Assembly (NCBI RefSeq): GCF_030929605.1
Contig: NZ_JAVFVS010000001.1
Span: 62,001 to 126,000, forward strand
Origin: Flavobacterium sp. LHD-80
GTDB lineage: Bacteria > Bacteroidota > Bacteroidia > Flavobacteriales > Flavobacteriaceae
Length of the DNA: 64,000 nt
Direction of reading: 5' to 3'
The stretch's first letter is position 1. Every line of letters starts with the position of its first letter. Under the pieces are notes generated by a model, which saw only the letters and a list, made by a program, of their open reading frames with translations, had not been told where the DNA came from and ran no database searches. This document shows, one piece after another, positions 17,619 to 25,185 of this stretch. The position numbers and the translations under genes were made by a program.

Positions 17619-18119
17619 TTATTTTTTTGTTTCAAGTATTTTTTCCAAACTTTTCAGCGCACTTGTAAATCCATCTTTAAAGCCCATTGCAATAAGTTGT
17701 TCAATTTCTTCCAAGCTATCACGTTTAATAACGATTTCAACAACAGTCAGTTCGCCTTCTTCAGAAAAAGTGATATCCCAAAGCGAACTTCCAAAATTCG
17801 GAATTGGATTTTCATCAGCATCGCAAAAAGTCGAAGTGTGTTTGAAATTCGTTTTTGGCGAAATAGAAGTATATTCAAAAAAGCTCCAGCGTTCTTCGCC
17901 TTCAGGACCTACCATGGCGTACAATCTTCGTCCGCCTTCTTTAAATTCCATTCTCTTTGTTTTTGATTTAAACGGAGCCGGCGCCCACCATTGATCCAGG
18001 ATTTCAGGTTCTGTCCAAGCAGACCAAACATTAGACAATGACGCGTTAAATTCGCGTGTCACATTTACGGTTTTATTTTCCTTATCTATGGAAAAATTCA
18101 TTGTAAGATCAGATTTCAT
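17619..18119 (-). CDS. SRPBCC domain protein (AHSA1-like), copy 1
   Basis: 166 aa with the same fold and landmarks as its downstream paralog: VNVTREFNASLSNVWSAWTEPEILDQWWAPAPFK, FKEGGRRLYAMVGPEGEERW, MGFKDGFTSALKSLEKI. Its start (ATG ending at 18119) overlaps the end of the ArsR gene by 11 bases, so the two are translationally coupled. ArsR plus AHSA1 pairs are common in Bacteria; the regulator usually controls the pair, and the ligand may be a small hydrophobic molecule. No enzyme function can be assigned. Confidence 0.88.
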   Translation of the reverse strand: MKSDLTMNFSIDKENKTVNVTREFNASLSNVWSAWTEPEILDQWWAPAPFKSKTKRMEFKEGGRRLYAMVGPEGEERWSFFEYTSISPKTNFKHTSTFCDADENPIPNFGSSLWDITFSEEGELTVVEIVIKRDSLEEIEQLIAMGFKDGFTSALKSLEKILETKK

Positions 18120-18435
18120 TTTCTTTAGATTTTAAATTCATTAATACTTGGTCCAGTTGACTAAAACGGCTTTCCCAAATTTTCTTGAATTGCTCCAGCC
18201 AGTGGTCTATCTCTTTCATCTTTTCGATTTTAAGTTGATAATAAATTTCCCTTCCCATTTTTTTTTCTTCGAGTAATTCGCATTCATTCAGGATTTTAAT
18301 ATGTTTCGAAACCGCCTGTCTCGTTGTATTAAATTGTTCTGCAATTGCATTTGGTGTCAAAGCATTGGCAGAAATCAAAACTAAAATAGCTCTTCGTGTC
18401 GGATCGGCAATTGCCTGAAAAATATCTCGTTTCAT
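18109..18435 (-). CDS. ArsR family transcriptional regulator
   Basis: 108 aa from ATG at 18435. The fold is a single winged helix: MKRDIFQAIADPTRRAILVLI, TPNAIAEQFNTTRQAVSKHIKILNECELLEEKKMGREIYYQL, then a helix with WLEQFKKIWESRF. This is the sub-family that accompanies AHSA1 proteins; the Cys metal-binding motif of true ArsR (ELCVCDL) is absent, so a metal ligand is not expected. An upstream in-frame ATG at 18456 exists, but 18435 matches the family start. Two palindromes at the promoter (18453-18492) are likely its operators, giving negative autoregulation of the operon. Confidence 0.88.
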   Translation of the reverse strand: MKRDIFQAIADPTRRAILVLISANALTPNAIAEQFNTTRQAVSKHIKILNECELLEEKKMGREIYYQLKIEKMKEIDHWLEQFKKIWESRFSQLDQVLMNLKSKENEI

Positions 18436-18452
18436 CTTTAAAATAAAATTAC

Positions 18453-18496
18453 GCAACTAATCAGTTGCAAATATACGCAACTTTTTGGTTGCGCAA
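18453..18496 (-). promoter_or_regulatory. ArsR operon promoter with two operator palindromes
   Basis: On the - strand: -33 TTG (18494-18496), 18-base spacer, -7 box TATATTTG (18468-18475). Two related 16-base palindromes fit on it: GCAACTAATCAGTTGC at 18453-18468, over the expected start site, and GCAACTTTTTGGTTGC at 18477-18492, filling the spacer. Their starts are 24 bases apart. A bound regulator would block polymerase. Consensus match and spacing are seen; binding is inferred. Confidence 0.75.
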
Positions 18497-18540
18497 TAAA
18501 AAAATGAGCCTTTTTTATTTTAAAAAGATCCTAAACAAAA

Positions 18541-18565
18541 AAAGACGCATAAAATTGCGTCTTTT
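18541..18565. terminator. Terminator after the 395-aa lipoprotein gene
   Basis: Stem AAAGACGCA / TGCGTCTTT with a short A/T loop, flanked by A and T runs on both sides. It lies 22 bases past the stop of the gene at 18588-19775 (- strand) and could also act on +. Confidence 0.85.
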
Positions 18566-18587
18566 TTTCTACTATCGTGTTATATAA

Positions 18588-19775
18588 TTATCGTCGAAAT
18601 TTATTTTTTACAATGATATCTTTCAACTTAGCTTTCAAATCTTCGCCTGTATCAAAAACCATTTGTTCATTATTCGGAAACTGAATTGCGCGCTTATTAA
18701 AATTACCAAGATAATTATCTTCGCAAGCATTTTTGTCGCCTTTGTAAGTCGAATAAATATTCTCAAAAACAAATTCGCTGCTAATAGGAAATGTCTGAAC
18801 TAGCTGATTCGTTTTCAAATCTACATAATCCACTTTTGCAGTAACTTGGCATGATTTATATTGTCTGAATTCATAAACCGTAGCGCGAAGAATTTTATAA
18901 TTATCTACTTTGATTTCTTTTCCAAGACTATCTTTTACTGGTTTTCCGCGACTGTCCAAAAGTGTTTTTACGCCATCTTTTACTTGTCTTTCTTTGCTGA
19001 ATTCCTTCTCTTTAATCTGTTCTGGCGAAATATAAATCTCTCTAAAATTAAGAATCAGACTATAATCGTACTTCACATTTTTTTGTCTAGCGCTGTGATA
19101 AACCGTCCATTTATCGTTTAATCCGTAGGTTTTAAAATCCAATAAATCGTCCTGAAGCATTTTCGGAATCACCAAATTGGTTTCATTTTTTGCATAAACA
19201 TCCACAAAATCAGTTCCTTTAAAAAGCGCATCTTCCATTAATTTTTTGGTGTTTTTGTAACCAGGATTTATACTTTCTAAATAGGAAAAATCATCATATG
19301 CTTTTCTATAATCCATTTTATTATTCGATTTCAAAAGGGCAGAAGCGTTCTCATACAAATATTTCGAAAGTGCATTTTTGCTGTTCACAATATCATTTGA
19401 ATAATTATCAAATGGGAAAAGCGCATTTCTTCCCAACTTCAACAAAGGCAAAGGCAAAATCGGTCTGATTTTTTCCTGACGATTATTTAGCTGTAAATAA
19501 GTATTGTAGATGCGTTCAGCATTGGCAGGATTGTTTTCTTTATGCAGCATTTCCAAATTGCGCAAGTCTCGATCTTTCGCTTTTGCAAAAGCCTCTTCGA
19601 GCAAATACACGTAATCTTGTTTTCCTTTTGAATCTTTATTGGTTCTTAAAGCTTCGACCGCGCGATCAATGGCGCCGTCGTAATTTCCGTCACTTATTAA
19701 GGCCTGAGTTGTTTTTACACCGCACGAAGAAAAGGCTAAAAATAATATAGAAAATAGAAAAGTAATTTTTTGCAT
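18588..19775 (-). CDS. Lipoprotein of unknown function, repeat-like N-terminus
   Basis: 395 aa. Lipobox FSSC places the lipidated Cys at residue 18. Residues about 20-190 are helical with TPR-like patterns (NYDGAIDRAVEALRTN, DYVYLLEEAFAKAKDRDL, KAYDDFSYLESINPGY). Residues about 190-395 are mainly strands, with YEFRQYKSCQVTAKVDYVDLKTNQLVQTFPISSEFVFEN. No known enzyme motif is seen. Likely an outer- or inner-membrane lipoprotein whose N-terminal part binds other proteins. Similar proteins are found in other Flavobacteria as conserved hypotheticals. It appears monocistronic, with a terminator downstream and a repeat-bearing gap upstream. Confidence 0.72.
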   Translation of the reverse strand: MQKITFLFSILFLAFSSCGVKTTQALISDGNYDGAIDRAVEALRTNKDSKGKQDYVYLLEEAFAKAKDRDLRNLEMLHKENNPANAERIYNTYLQLNNRQEKIRPILPLPLLKLGRNALFPFDNYSNDIVNSKNALSKYLYENASALLKSNNKMDYRKAYDDFSYLESINPGYKNTKKLMEDALFKGTDFVDVYAKNETNLVIPKMLQDDLLDFKTYGLNDKWTVYHSARQKNVKYDYSLILNFREIYISPEQIKEKEFSKERQVKDGVKTLLDSRGKPVKDSLGKEIKVDNYKILRATVYEFRQYKSCQVTAKVDYVDLKTNQLVQTFPISSEFVFENIYSTYKGDKNACEDNYLGNFNKRAIQFPNNEQMVFDTGEDLKAKLKDIIVKNKFRR

Positions 19776-19860
19776 GTTGTATTTTTTGAAGGTGTAAATA
19801 TATCTTTTTTAACTTTCAACAACTATGCCTTTTTTAGATTTTTTAAGGAGCAGAAACGCC

Positions 19861-19950
19861 TGTTTTCATAAGAACGTTTAGTCCCGCTTTCGCCTTTATC
19901 TCTCCGTTCCACTGCGAGGATATCGGCTCTATCGGGGCTACATAAGTTCG
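19861..19950 (-). repeat. Structured dispersed repeat, copy 1
   Basis: On the - strand it reads TAGCCCCGATAGAGCCGATA, TCCTCG, a short variable part, then GAGAGATAAAGGCGAAAGCG and GGA. The same framework is at 30427-30496 on +, with only the middle differing. Copy 1 lies after the lipocalin-like gene at 19988-20353 on the same strand. The two ends can pair partly (CCCCG.. with CGGG..), so an RNA-level hairpin is possible. Confidence 0.75.
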
Positions 19951-19987
19951 TTTAGTTTTTCATAAGAAATGAAAAAACAATTCTAAT

Positions 19988-20353
19988 TTACTCCGCCACT
20001 TTTTTGTATTCAAACGTCCCGACTTCAGGATTAGTAATGACACGTTTTTCGTTGTCAAAAGAATTGATTTTAAAAACGACCGGCAGAATAACTGATATAA
20101 TTGTCAACTGCGAATTATCACTTGATAATTTCCATTTTGCTTTATGTGATTCTTCACCAATTACGCTTTCAAAATCGCCATTTTCTTTAAAAACCTGAAA
20201 AACCTGATCGGTTTTAAAACGTTTTTGAATATCTTTTTCTTTTCCGTTTTTAGTCCATTTTACTAATTGCCATTTTCCAACAAGTTCTTTAGAAGTTTGT
20301 GCCGTAGCAGATAATCCGATTAAAAATACAAATCCTAAAAATAATTTTCTCAT
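19988..20353 (-). CDS. Small exported lipocalin-like protein
   Basis: 121 aa with signal peptide ending LSATAQ. The mature part begins ELVGKWQLVKWTKNGKEKD, the usual opening of lipocalin-like domain proteins in Bacteroidota, and continues with alternating strands (VFQVFKENGDFESVIGEESHKAKWKLSSDNSQLTIIS). There is no Cys for lipidation. The ligand and role are unknown. The gap to the DinB-like gene upstream is 73 bases, with TAATTTTA as a weak -7 box, so it may have its own promoter. A dispersed structured repeat follows the stop. Confidence 0.72.
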   Translation of the reverse strand: MRKLFLGFVFLIGLSATAQTSKELVGKWQLVKWTKNGKEKDIQKRFKTDQVFQVFKENGDFESVIGEESHKAKWKLSSDNSQLTIISVILPVVFKINSFDNEKRVITNPEVGTFEYKKVAE

Positions 20354-20426
20354 TACTAAAGTTTTAAAGTTGAATTCTAAAATTAAGGAATTCTGTTGAT
20401 TTGAAAGAAAATCAAAAGTTAAGTCT

Positions 20427-20897
20427 CTATTTTTTTGTTAGCAATTTCTTAATCAAAACAATCTGTCCCAAATGATAGTAACTATGTTCGATCATGCAGT
20501 CGATATTTCTTCGATACGAACCATATTTTTCATCAACAAAACTTTCATCTAGTCTTTCATCAGGCATTTGTTCTACCAAAGAAGCAAATTCTTCAGATGC
20601 AGTCCAGAATTTAGTTAAAAAATTTTCCCAATCTCCGAGAGAAGAAATTGGAGGAAAGTCAAAGCTGAATTTGTCCTTAATATCTAAAGTTCCGCCTTTA
20701 AAAACAGTATTTATTCCGTCAATATAATAATGAATATGCTGTGCTAAAACAGCAATCGTATTTAAGTTTTGAATCGGGATAACCGCAATTTTCCAATCCA
20801 GATTTTCAAGCTGGTCTTTATAATTGGTATTAGCAACCCAAGTTCCGTTAAGTATAATTTCTCTAAATCGACTGGCAATTTCGAATGTATTTTTCAT
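20427..20897 (-). CDS. DinB-like four-helix protein
   Basis: 156 aa, all helical. His residues at 54 and 56 (LAQHIHYY) and a C-terminal HSYYHLGQIVLIKKL fit the H / HxxxH metal site of the DinB/YfiT-like family. These proteins bind Zn or Ni and some transfer thiols such as bacillithiol; the role of most is unknown. Two further members lie in the window (22793-23269 and 55479-55925), but they are not close copies. No operon partner is clear; the gene starts at ATG 20897 with a long A/T-rich leader. Confidence 0.78.
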   Translation of the reverse strand: MKNTFEIASRFREIILNGTWVANTNYKDQLENLDWKIAVIPIQNLNTIAVLAQHIHYYIDGINTVFKGGTLDIKDKFSFDFPPISSLGDWENFLTKFWTASEEFASLVEQMPDERLDESFVDEKYGSYRRNIDCMIEHSYYHLGQIVLIKKLLTKK

Positions 20898-20973
20898 TGT
20901 TTAATAAATTTTGGATAGAAAATTTAAAATACTAATATAAAAAATTACCTGCGGAAATTTGAGATTTTATTGT

Positions 20974-21467
20974 TTATTGAATAAAGTGTTTATTCTCGAT
21001 ATCATTGCCATTATGCTCAATTTTGAGAATCCAAAAAGCAAATTTTGAATATTCTATCTCAATAGAGTCGGTGATATTTATAAGGTCATAATTACTTTTT
21101 GTAACCTCATATTTAGGATATCTTTAGAGTCAAATACAATGATATAATTATAAGAGTTTCGATTTGACGTACGATATTTGTCAATCACCCTGAAAGTGCT
21201 TACAATCTTGATCTTAGATTCGATATCTTTTCTCGTTATATTTAGTCTTTTTAAGAAAAGTATAAAGACAATAAGGGCTATGATTACGAAAACAAAAACT
21301 ATGATATTGAATAACGAAAACAAAGAATCGGTATTGCTCATTCCCCAAGACCAAAGTGCAATAAAGGAAATAAATACAAATAAGAAGATTTTTGTTTTCT
21401 CTACTTTTCTTTTTATGATTTTGATTTCTTGATTGTTTATCGGGACTTCGGTTTGATTTATCGGCAT
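20974..21467 (-). pseudogene. Membrane protein gene broken by a one-base frameshift
   Basis: The intact frame from ATG 21467 (MPINQTEVPINN) runs through two hydrophobic helices (IFLFVFISFIALWSWGM; LFNIIVFVFVIIALIVFILF), then DKYRTSNRNSYNYIIVFDSKD, and stops at 21078 after a poor tail. At about 21120 a shift of one base restores a good frame: YPKYEVTKSNYDLINITDS, then IEIEYSKFAFWILKIEHNG, to a stop at 20974. The restored protein would be about 163 aa with a soluble C-terminal domain. One base appears missing, so it is either a true pseudogene or a sequence error. Function unknown. Confidence 0.75.
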
Positions 21468-21508
21468 GTTTTGGTTAAATATTTTGAACAAGAAAGAGCA
21501 GATGCAAA

Positions 21509-22679
21509 TTAAATATATTTCAACCACCAATATTTATTTTCAGCCTTATATTTTCCAAACCACTGACAAGGTTTATAAAGAAGCGCCACAACAAAAATCC
21601 ACAGTAAATAAATTCCCCAAAGCGGTAAACCGTTGGCAATATTTCTTGATCTTCCAAAAGTTCCTGCAACAAAATCAAATTGCGACCAACTGAAACCTTG
21701 AGCAAGAAGTAGGATTAAAGTTAGAATATGAATGACATAAAAATGAACAATAAAATAAAACAAAGGCACTCTTCCATAAACCAAAGTTACTTTTTTGACT
21801 GTATTATGAAATTGATCCGCAAAGGCAAGAAGCAAAAACATAATGCCTAAATTCAATAAACAAAATAGGAGCGAAGGCGGATATTTAGTCACATTGATAA
21901 AAGACAAAAAGGTAAAAACAGCATCTTTTTGATGACTCCATAAAATTGGATCGCCATAAATATTTAGAAAGCGAACTACAGTAAATAAAACTAAAGCACT
22001 GCAACCAATTTTAATAAATAGGCTTTTTCTTTTTTTAGTTTCCAGCATAAAGAATTTTCCGGAAGCAAACCCAACAAGCATAATTCCCAGCCATTGAAGT
22101 GGCGGATAGGCCATAATAAATATTCTTCCTAATAAAGGATTGCCAAACGGAGTCCCAAATGGACTGATAAATGATGTTAAAACCGAATTCAATTTCAAAT
22201 TTTGCGAAACCAAAATAAAAGGCAAAAGATTATGGAAAATGAGAATACACAAACCGATAATTCCTAATACGCGAGAAGGAATTTTCAGTAGTAATCCTAA
22301 AACAATAAATCCAAAACCTATTGTACCTATGACTTCAAACAGAAGCGTATGAAATCCAATATCGAAGTACAATCCGAAATTGAAAATTGTAAATTCAAGG
22401 AAGATTAACCAAAATCCTCTCTTAAATAAAAGTGTTCTTGTGTCGGCTAAACTATTATTTTGAAGCGAAAGATAAACCGAAGTTCCCGCCAAAAAAACAA
22501 AAGTTGGCGCACATAAATAGGTGATCCAGCGTGTAAAAAAACAACCAAGGTGTCGTTGTCGACAAATCAGTTGGACTTTGTGTAAGCGAATCGACATGCA
22601 TCAAATCCCGAACATGATCAAGAGCCATTATAATCATTACAATGCCGCGGACGATATCTATGGATGGCAGTCGTTTCAT
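21509..22679 (-). pseudogene. DUF1624/HGSNAT-like membrane acyltransferase, frameshifted
   Basis: The N-terminal part from ATG 22679 reads MKRLPSIDIVRGIVMIIMAL, DHVRDLMHVDS, up to TTTPWLFF. The rest is in another frame: TRWITYLCAPTFVFLAGTS and on through about ten membrane helices to 21509. The switch is at a run of seven A (22536-22542 on +); six would restore a protein of about 389 aa reading PWLFFTRWITYLCAPTF. Family members (heparan-alpha-glucosaminide N-acetyltransferase-like) move acetyl groups across the membrane to sugars. As given the gene is broken, but a homopolymer error or slippage is possible. Confidence 0.85.
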
Positions 22680-22792
22680 GGTTTTCGATTTTTTATATTC
22701 TTAAAAGTAAACTTATTTAGAGTATTTCCGGAGAGAATTTCTTTCTTTTAATAAGATGAAATGAAATTAATCCAGTTAATCAGTAAACCTAC

Positions 22793-23269
22793 TTACAATG
22801 CAGATTGTATTTTTAACTTTTCAATTTGTCTTTTATGACGCAAAACATGAACAATTGCATGTTCCATTAATTGTTCAATATCATAAAGCTGTCCCCAACC
22901 CGTTTTTATTTTCAATGAATTGTCATATTGCTCTAACTCATTGTCTTTTACTTCTCTGAAAACATTTTCAGTGTAATCAAAAACGTTTGTTAAATCGTTC
23001 AAATATGCAGCAATAGTGAGGTGAAAAACCTTTTCTGGTCGTTGAATATTATGTCCTTTTAGATTTTGAATATTTATCGCGTAGATATAACCAGATCTTA
23101 CAACATGTGATAAAATGGTTTGTATCGATTTACAATCTTCGTTTGTTGTTTTCTCGTCTATAATTTTTGTCAAAACATTATCAGGAATGTTTTTAATTAC
23201 ATTCTTAAGATCTAAAATTGCTTGTTCATAAATGTCAAGCAATGCTCCAACGGCACCTTGTCTAGTCAT
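22793..23269 (-). CDS. DinB family protein
   Basis: 158 aa, helical. It has H55 in ILSHVVRSGYIYAI and a late HAIVHVLRHKRQIEKL, fitting the three-His metal site of DinB four-helix proteins. The family binds a divalent metal; some members are thiol transferases or stress-induced, but the reaction here is unknown. It follows an exported protein gene by 15 bases on the same strand, so the two are probably co-transcribed. Start ATG 23269 is followed by MTRQGAVGALLDIYEQA, a normal DinB opening. Confidence 0.85.
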   Translation of the reverse strand: MTRQGAVGALLDIYEQAILDLKNVIKNIPDNVLTKIIDEKTTNEDCKSIQTILSHVVRSGYIYAINIQNLKGHNIQRPEKVFHLTIAAYLNDLTNVFDYTENVFREVKDNELEQYDNSLKIKTGWGQLYDIEQLMEHAIVHVLRHKRQIEKLKIQSAL

Positions 23270-23284
23270 TTTTGTAGCTGGTTT

Positions 23285-23734
23285 TTATAGCAAAAGCGCC
23301 TCAATTTTCGCTTCTGATTTTTCTCTTAACGGACTGTCTGGACGAAAGCTCCAAATAATCAGGAATTTTCCTTTTGCCACATATTCTTCAGGATGTTCGT
23401 CAGTTGGCTGACCGTCTTTTCCCCAAAGTAATCCTTGCAGAAAACGATCACCTTTAAAAACGTGTTCAAACTCAAAATACATAATAGAACCGCGGTCGCC
23501 TTTGCTTCTGAAATTTTGAATGGTTTTGCTTTTTAAAGTTCCAACAATATTGCTGTAGGTTTCAATGTCGTTGTAAAATGTGCAAGCTTGTGGCGTAATA
23601 CAAATATTGCCATCGTTGAAAGTGTAAGCTTTCGGAATTTCTTTTGGTTTTAATTTTAAATCAGCAATGGTTTGGCTGAATAAATTTGTAGTAAGTAACA
23701 GAAATAATGCAGATAAGGAGATTGTAATTTTCAT
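23285..23734 (-). CDS. Exported protein of unknown function
   Basis: 149 aa with signal peptide ending TTNLFSQ. The mature part has ADLKLKPKEIPKAYTFNDGN, two cysteines (CITPQAC) that could form a disulfide, and a strand-rich centre with GSIMYFEFEHVFKGDRFLQG. No known domain is recognised. Periplasmic location is expected. It is 15 bases ahead of the DinB gene and 36 bases after the membrane protein gene at 23771, so a three-gene operon (membrane protein, exported protein, DinB) is plausible. Confidence 0.65.
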   Translation of the reverse strand: MKITISLSALFLLLTTNLFSQTIADLKLKPKEIPKAYTFNDGNICITPQACTFYNDIETYSNIVGTLKSKTIQNFRSKGDRGSIMYFEFEHVFKGDRFLQGLLWGKDGQPTDEHPEEYVAKGKFLIIWSFRPDSPLREKSEAKIEALLL

Positions 23735-23770
23735 GGTTTTGGAGTTTAGATCTGAGGGACGATTTTTAAT

Positions 23771-24133
23771 TTATGATTTTCTAATTTTTAGCTGATAAAC
23801 AATTTCCCAAAGGATAATTGAAAACACAGCATTTGCAAATATTGCAGTCTTAACTTGATATGGATCGTAATTTAAAAGCAAATGCAAATTGGTAAATTTT
23901 AAAGCCAAAGTCAGTGATAAAGTGGCAATGGCAATGGAGTAGATTATATTTAGCAACAAGGTCCATTTTAAAGCGAGGAAAGCATAAATTAAATTGAGAA
24001 TAGCAAAACCAAAGCCTAAAGTCACATAGGGATCTGTTTTTAATTTTTCTCCAATAGTAAGTAAAATGGGAGTTGTTGTAAGGTATAAAAAGAAAAGAAT
24101 CGAATATAGCAGGATTCGTATTTGTAGTTTCAT
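23771..24133 (-). CDS. Small four-helix membrane protein
   Basis: 120 aa with four hydrophobic helices (about 7-27, 36-53, 57-80 and 95-113) and short basic ends (MKLQIR; QLKIRKS). No catalytic motif is visible. It resembles small integral membrane hypotheticals of Flavobacteria. It leads a possible operon with an exported protein and a DinB protein downstream. A CGAATATA at 24168-24175 (- strand TATATTCG) is one base off the -7 consensus. Confidence 0.65.
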   Translation of the reverse strand: MKLQIRILLYSILFFLYLTTTPILLTIGEKLKTDPYVTLGFGFAILNLIYAFLALKWTLLLNIIYSIAIATLSLTLALKFTNLHLLLNYDPYQVKTAIFANAVFSIILWEIVYQLKIRKS

Positions 24134-24266
24134 TTTGTTTGTTTTTAATAATGAAGTTTTTCTATACGAATATAATATTAAATGCCTTATAAAATAGGGA
24201 AGACTTTAAACAGAATTCAACAATTTTTGACTCAAGTTTTTCGGGTAAATTCTTTATTTGAAAAAA

Positions 24267-25085
24267 TTATGCTGATATTTTATCCGCATCATTTTCATCT
24301 TCTAAAATATAATTAGAAGGCGTTTTTCCTAGATGCTTCTTGAACATAAAAATAAAGGCGCTGGCTGTTTCGTAGCCCAAATCTAAAGCGATTTCTTTTA
24401 TGGATTGTTTTTCGCCTAATCGTTTAATGGCTTCGATTAGTTTTAAACGAGCGCGCCAATCGCTGAAATTCATTCCTAATTCTTTGATGAACAAACGAGA
24501 TAAAGTTCTGCTGCTCATAAACGAAAGTTCGGCATAATAATCAATGTTGTGTTTGCTCGATACATCGTTTAATAAAAGATCGACCACTTTCTGTAATCTT
24601 TCATTATTTGTAGTAGGCAAAAAAGTAGCACTTGGGACAATTTGTGCCAATTCATCAAGAAAAACCGCAATGATTCTTAGCTGAGAATCGGTTAAATTTC
24701 CTTTTGTTCCGAAAGAAATAATTTTGAAAACAAGCTGTTTCAAAAACATCGGAATATCAAAAGAAAAACTGTTTGTTGGCAATCCTTTAGTCGCAGACGG
24801 ATCGATAAAAACGCTGTAGTAATTCACGTCTTTCTGAAAAGTTACTTGATGTTCGACACCGCTCGGAAGCCACAATCCCTGCAACGGATTTACCACCCAA
24901 ATGTTATTTCCAACCACAACATGCATTACACCGCGCGTTGCATAAATAAGTTGCGCTCTAGGATGCGAGTGCGAAATACACATTTCATTGTTTACCGTTT
25001 CGGTGTAACCAATAACAGGAATTAATGGATCGATTTGGTATCCATAATCCTGTGCCATTCGATATGTCCGAATCTGATTATTCAT
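24267..25085 (-). CDS. AraC family transcriptional regulator
   Basis: 272 aa. The N-terminal cupin domain (about 25-110) carries SHSHPRAQLIYATRGVMHVVVG and WLPSGVEHQVTF. The C-terminal double HTH (about 165-262) has LSFMSSRTLSRLFIKELGMNF, SIKEIALDLGYETASAFIFMFKKHLGKTPSNYI. It is divergent from the Fsr-like exporter, with 100 bases between, so it likely senses a small compound and controls the exporter. The start may instead be ATG at 25058 (MAQDYGYQIDP), since a -7 box lies directly against the upstream ATG. Confidence 0.9.
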   Translation of the reverse strand: MNNQIRTYRMAQDYGYQIDPLIPVIGYTETVNNEMCISHSHPRAQLIYATRGVMHVVVGNNIWVVNPLQGLWLPSGVEHQVTFQKDVNYYSVFIDPSATKGLPTNSFSFDIPMFLKQLVFKIISFGTKGNLTDSQLRIIAVFLDELAQIVPSATFLPTTNNERLQKVVDLLLNDVSSKHNIDYYAELSFMSSRTLSRLFIKELGMNFSDWRARLKLIEAIKRLGEKQSIKEIALDLGYETASAFIFMFKKHLGKTPSNYILEDENDADKISA

Positions 25086-25089
25086 TGTC

Positions 25090-25097
25090 CAAATATA
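25090..25097 (-). promoter_or_regulatory. Possible -7 box of the AraC gene
   Basis: TATATTTG on the - strand, ending only five bases before ATG 25085. It would give an almost leaderless mRNA from that ATG, or a normal leader if ATG 25058 is used. A TTG lies 25 bases upstream, slightly beyond the usual range. Confidence 0.4.
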
Positions 25098-25127
25098 GCA
25101 ATTTTGACATTGTAATTTATTTCAATT

Positions 25128-25158
25128 TTGTAAAAAAATAATGCAGCTGTTATTTTTA
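25128..25158 (+). promoter_or_regulatory. Possible promoter of the MFS gene
   Basis: TTG at 25128-25130, 20-base spacer, TATTTTTA at 25151-25158 (one mismatch to TAnnTTTG). The expected start site is about 20 bases ahead of ATG 25186. Confidence 0.45.
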
Positions 25159-25185
25159 AAATGAAGATTAACCTAAAAACAACTC

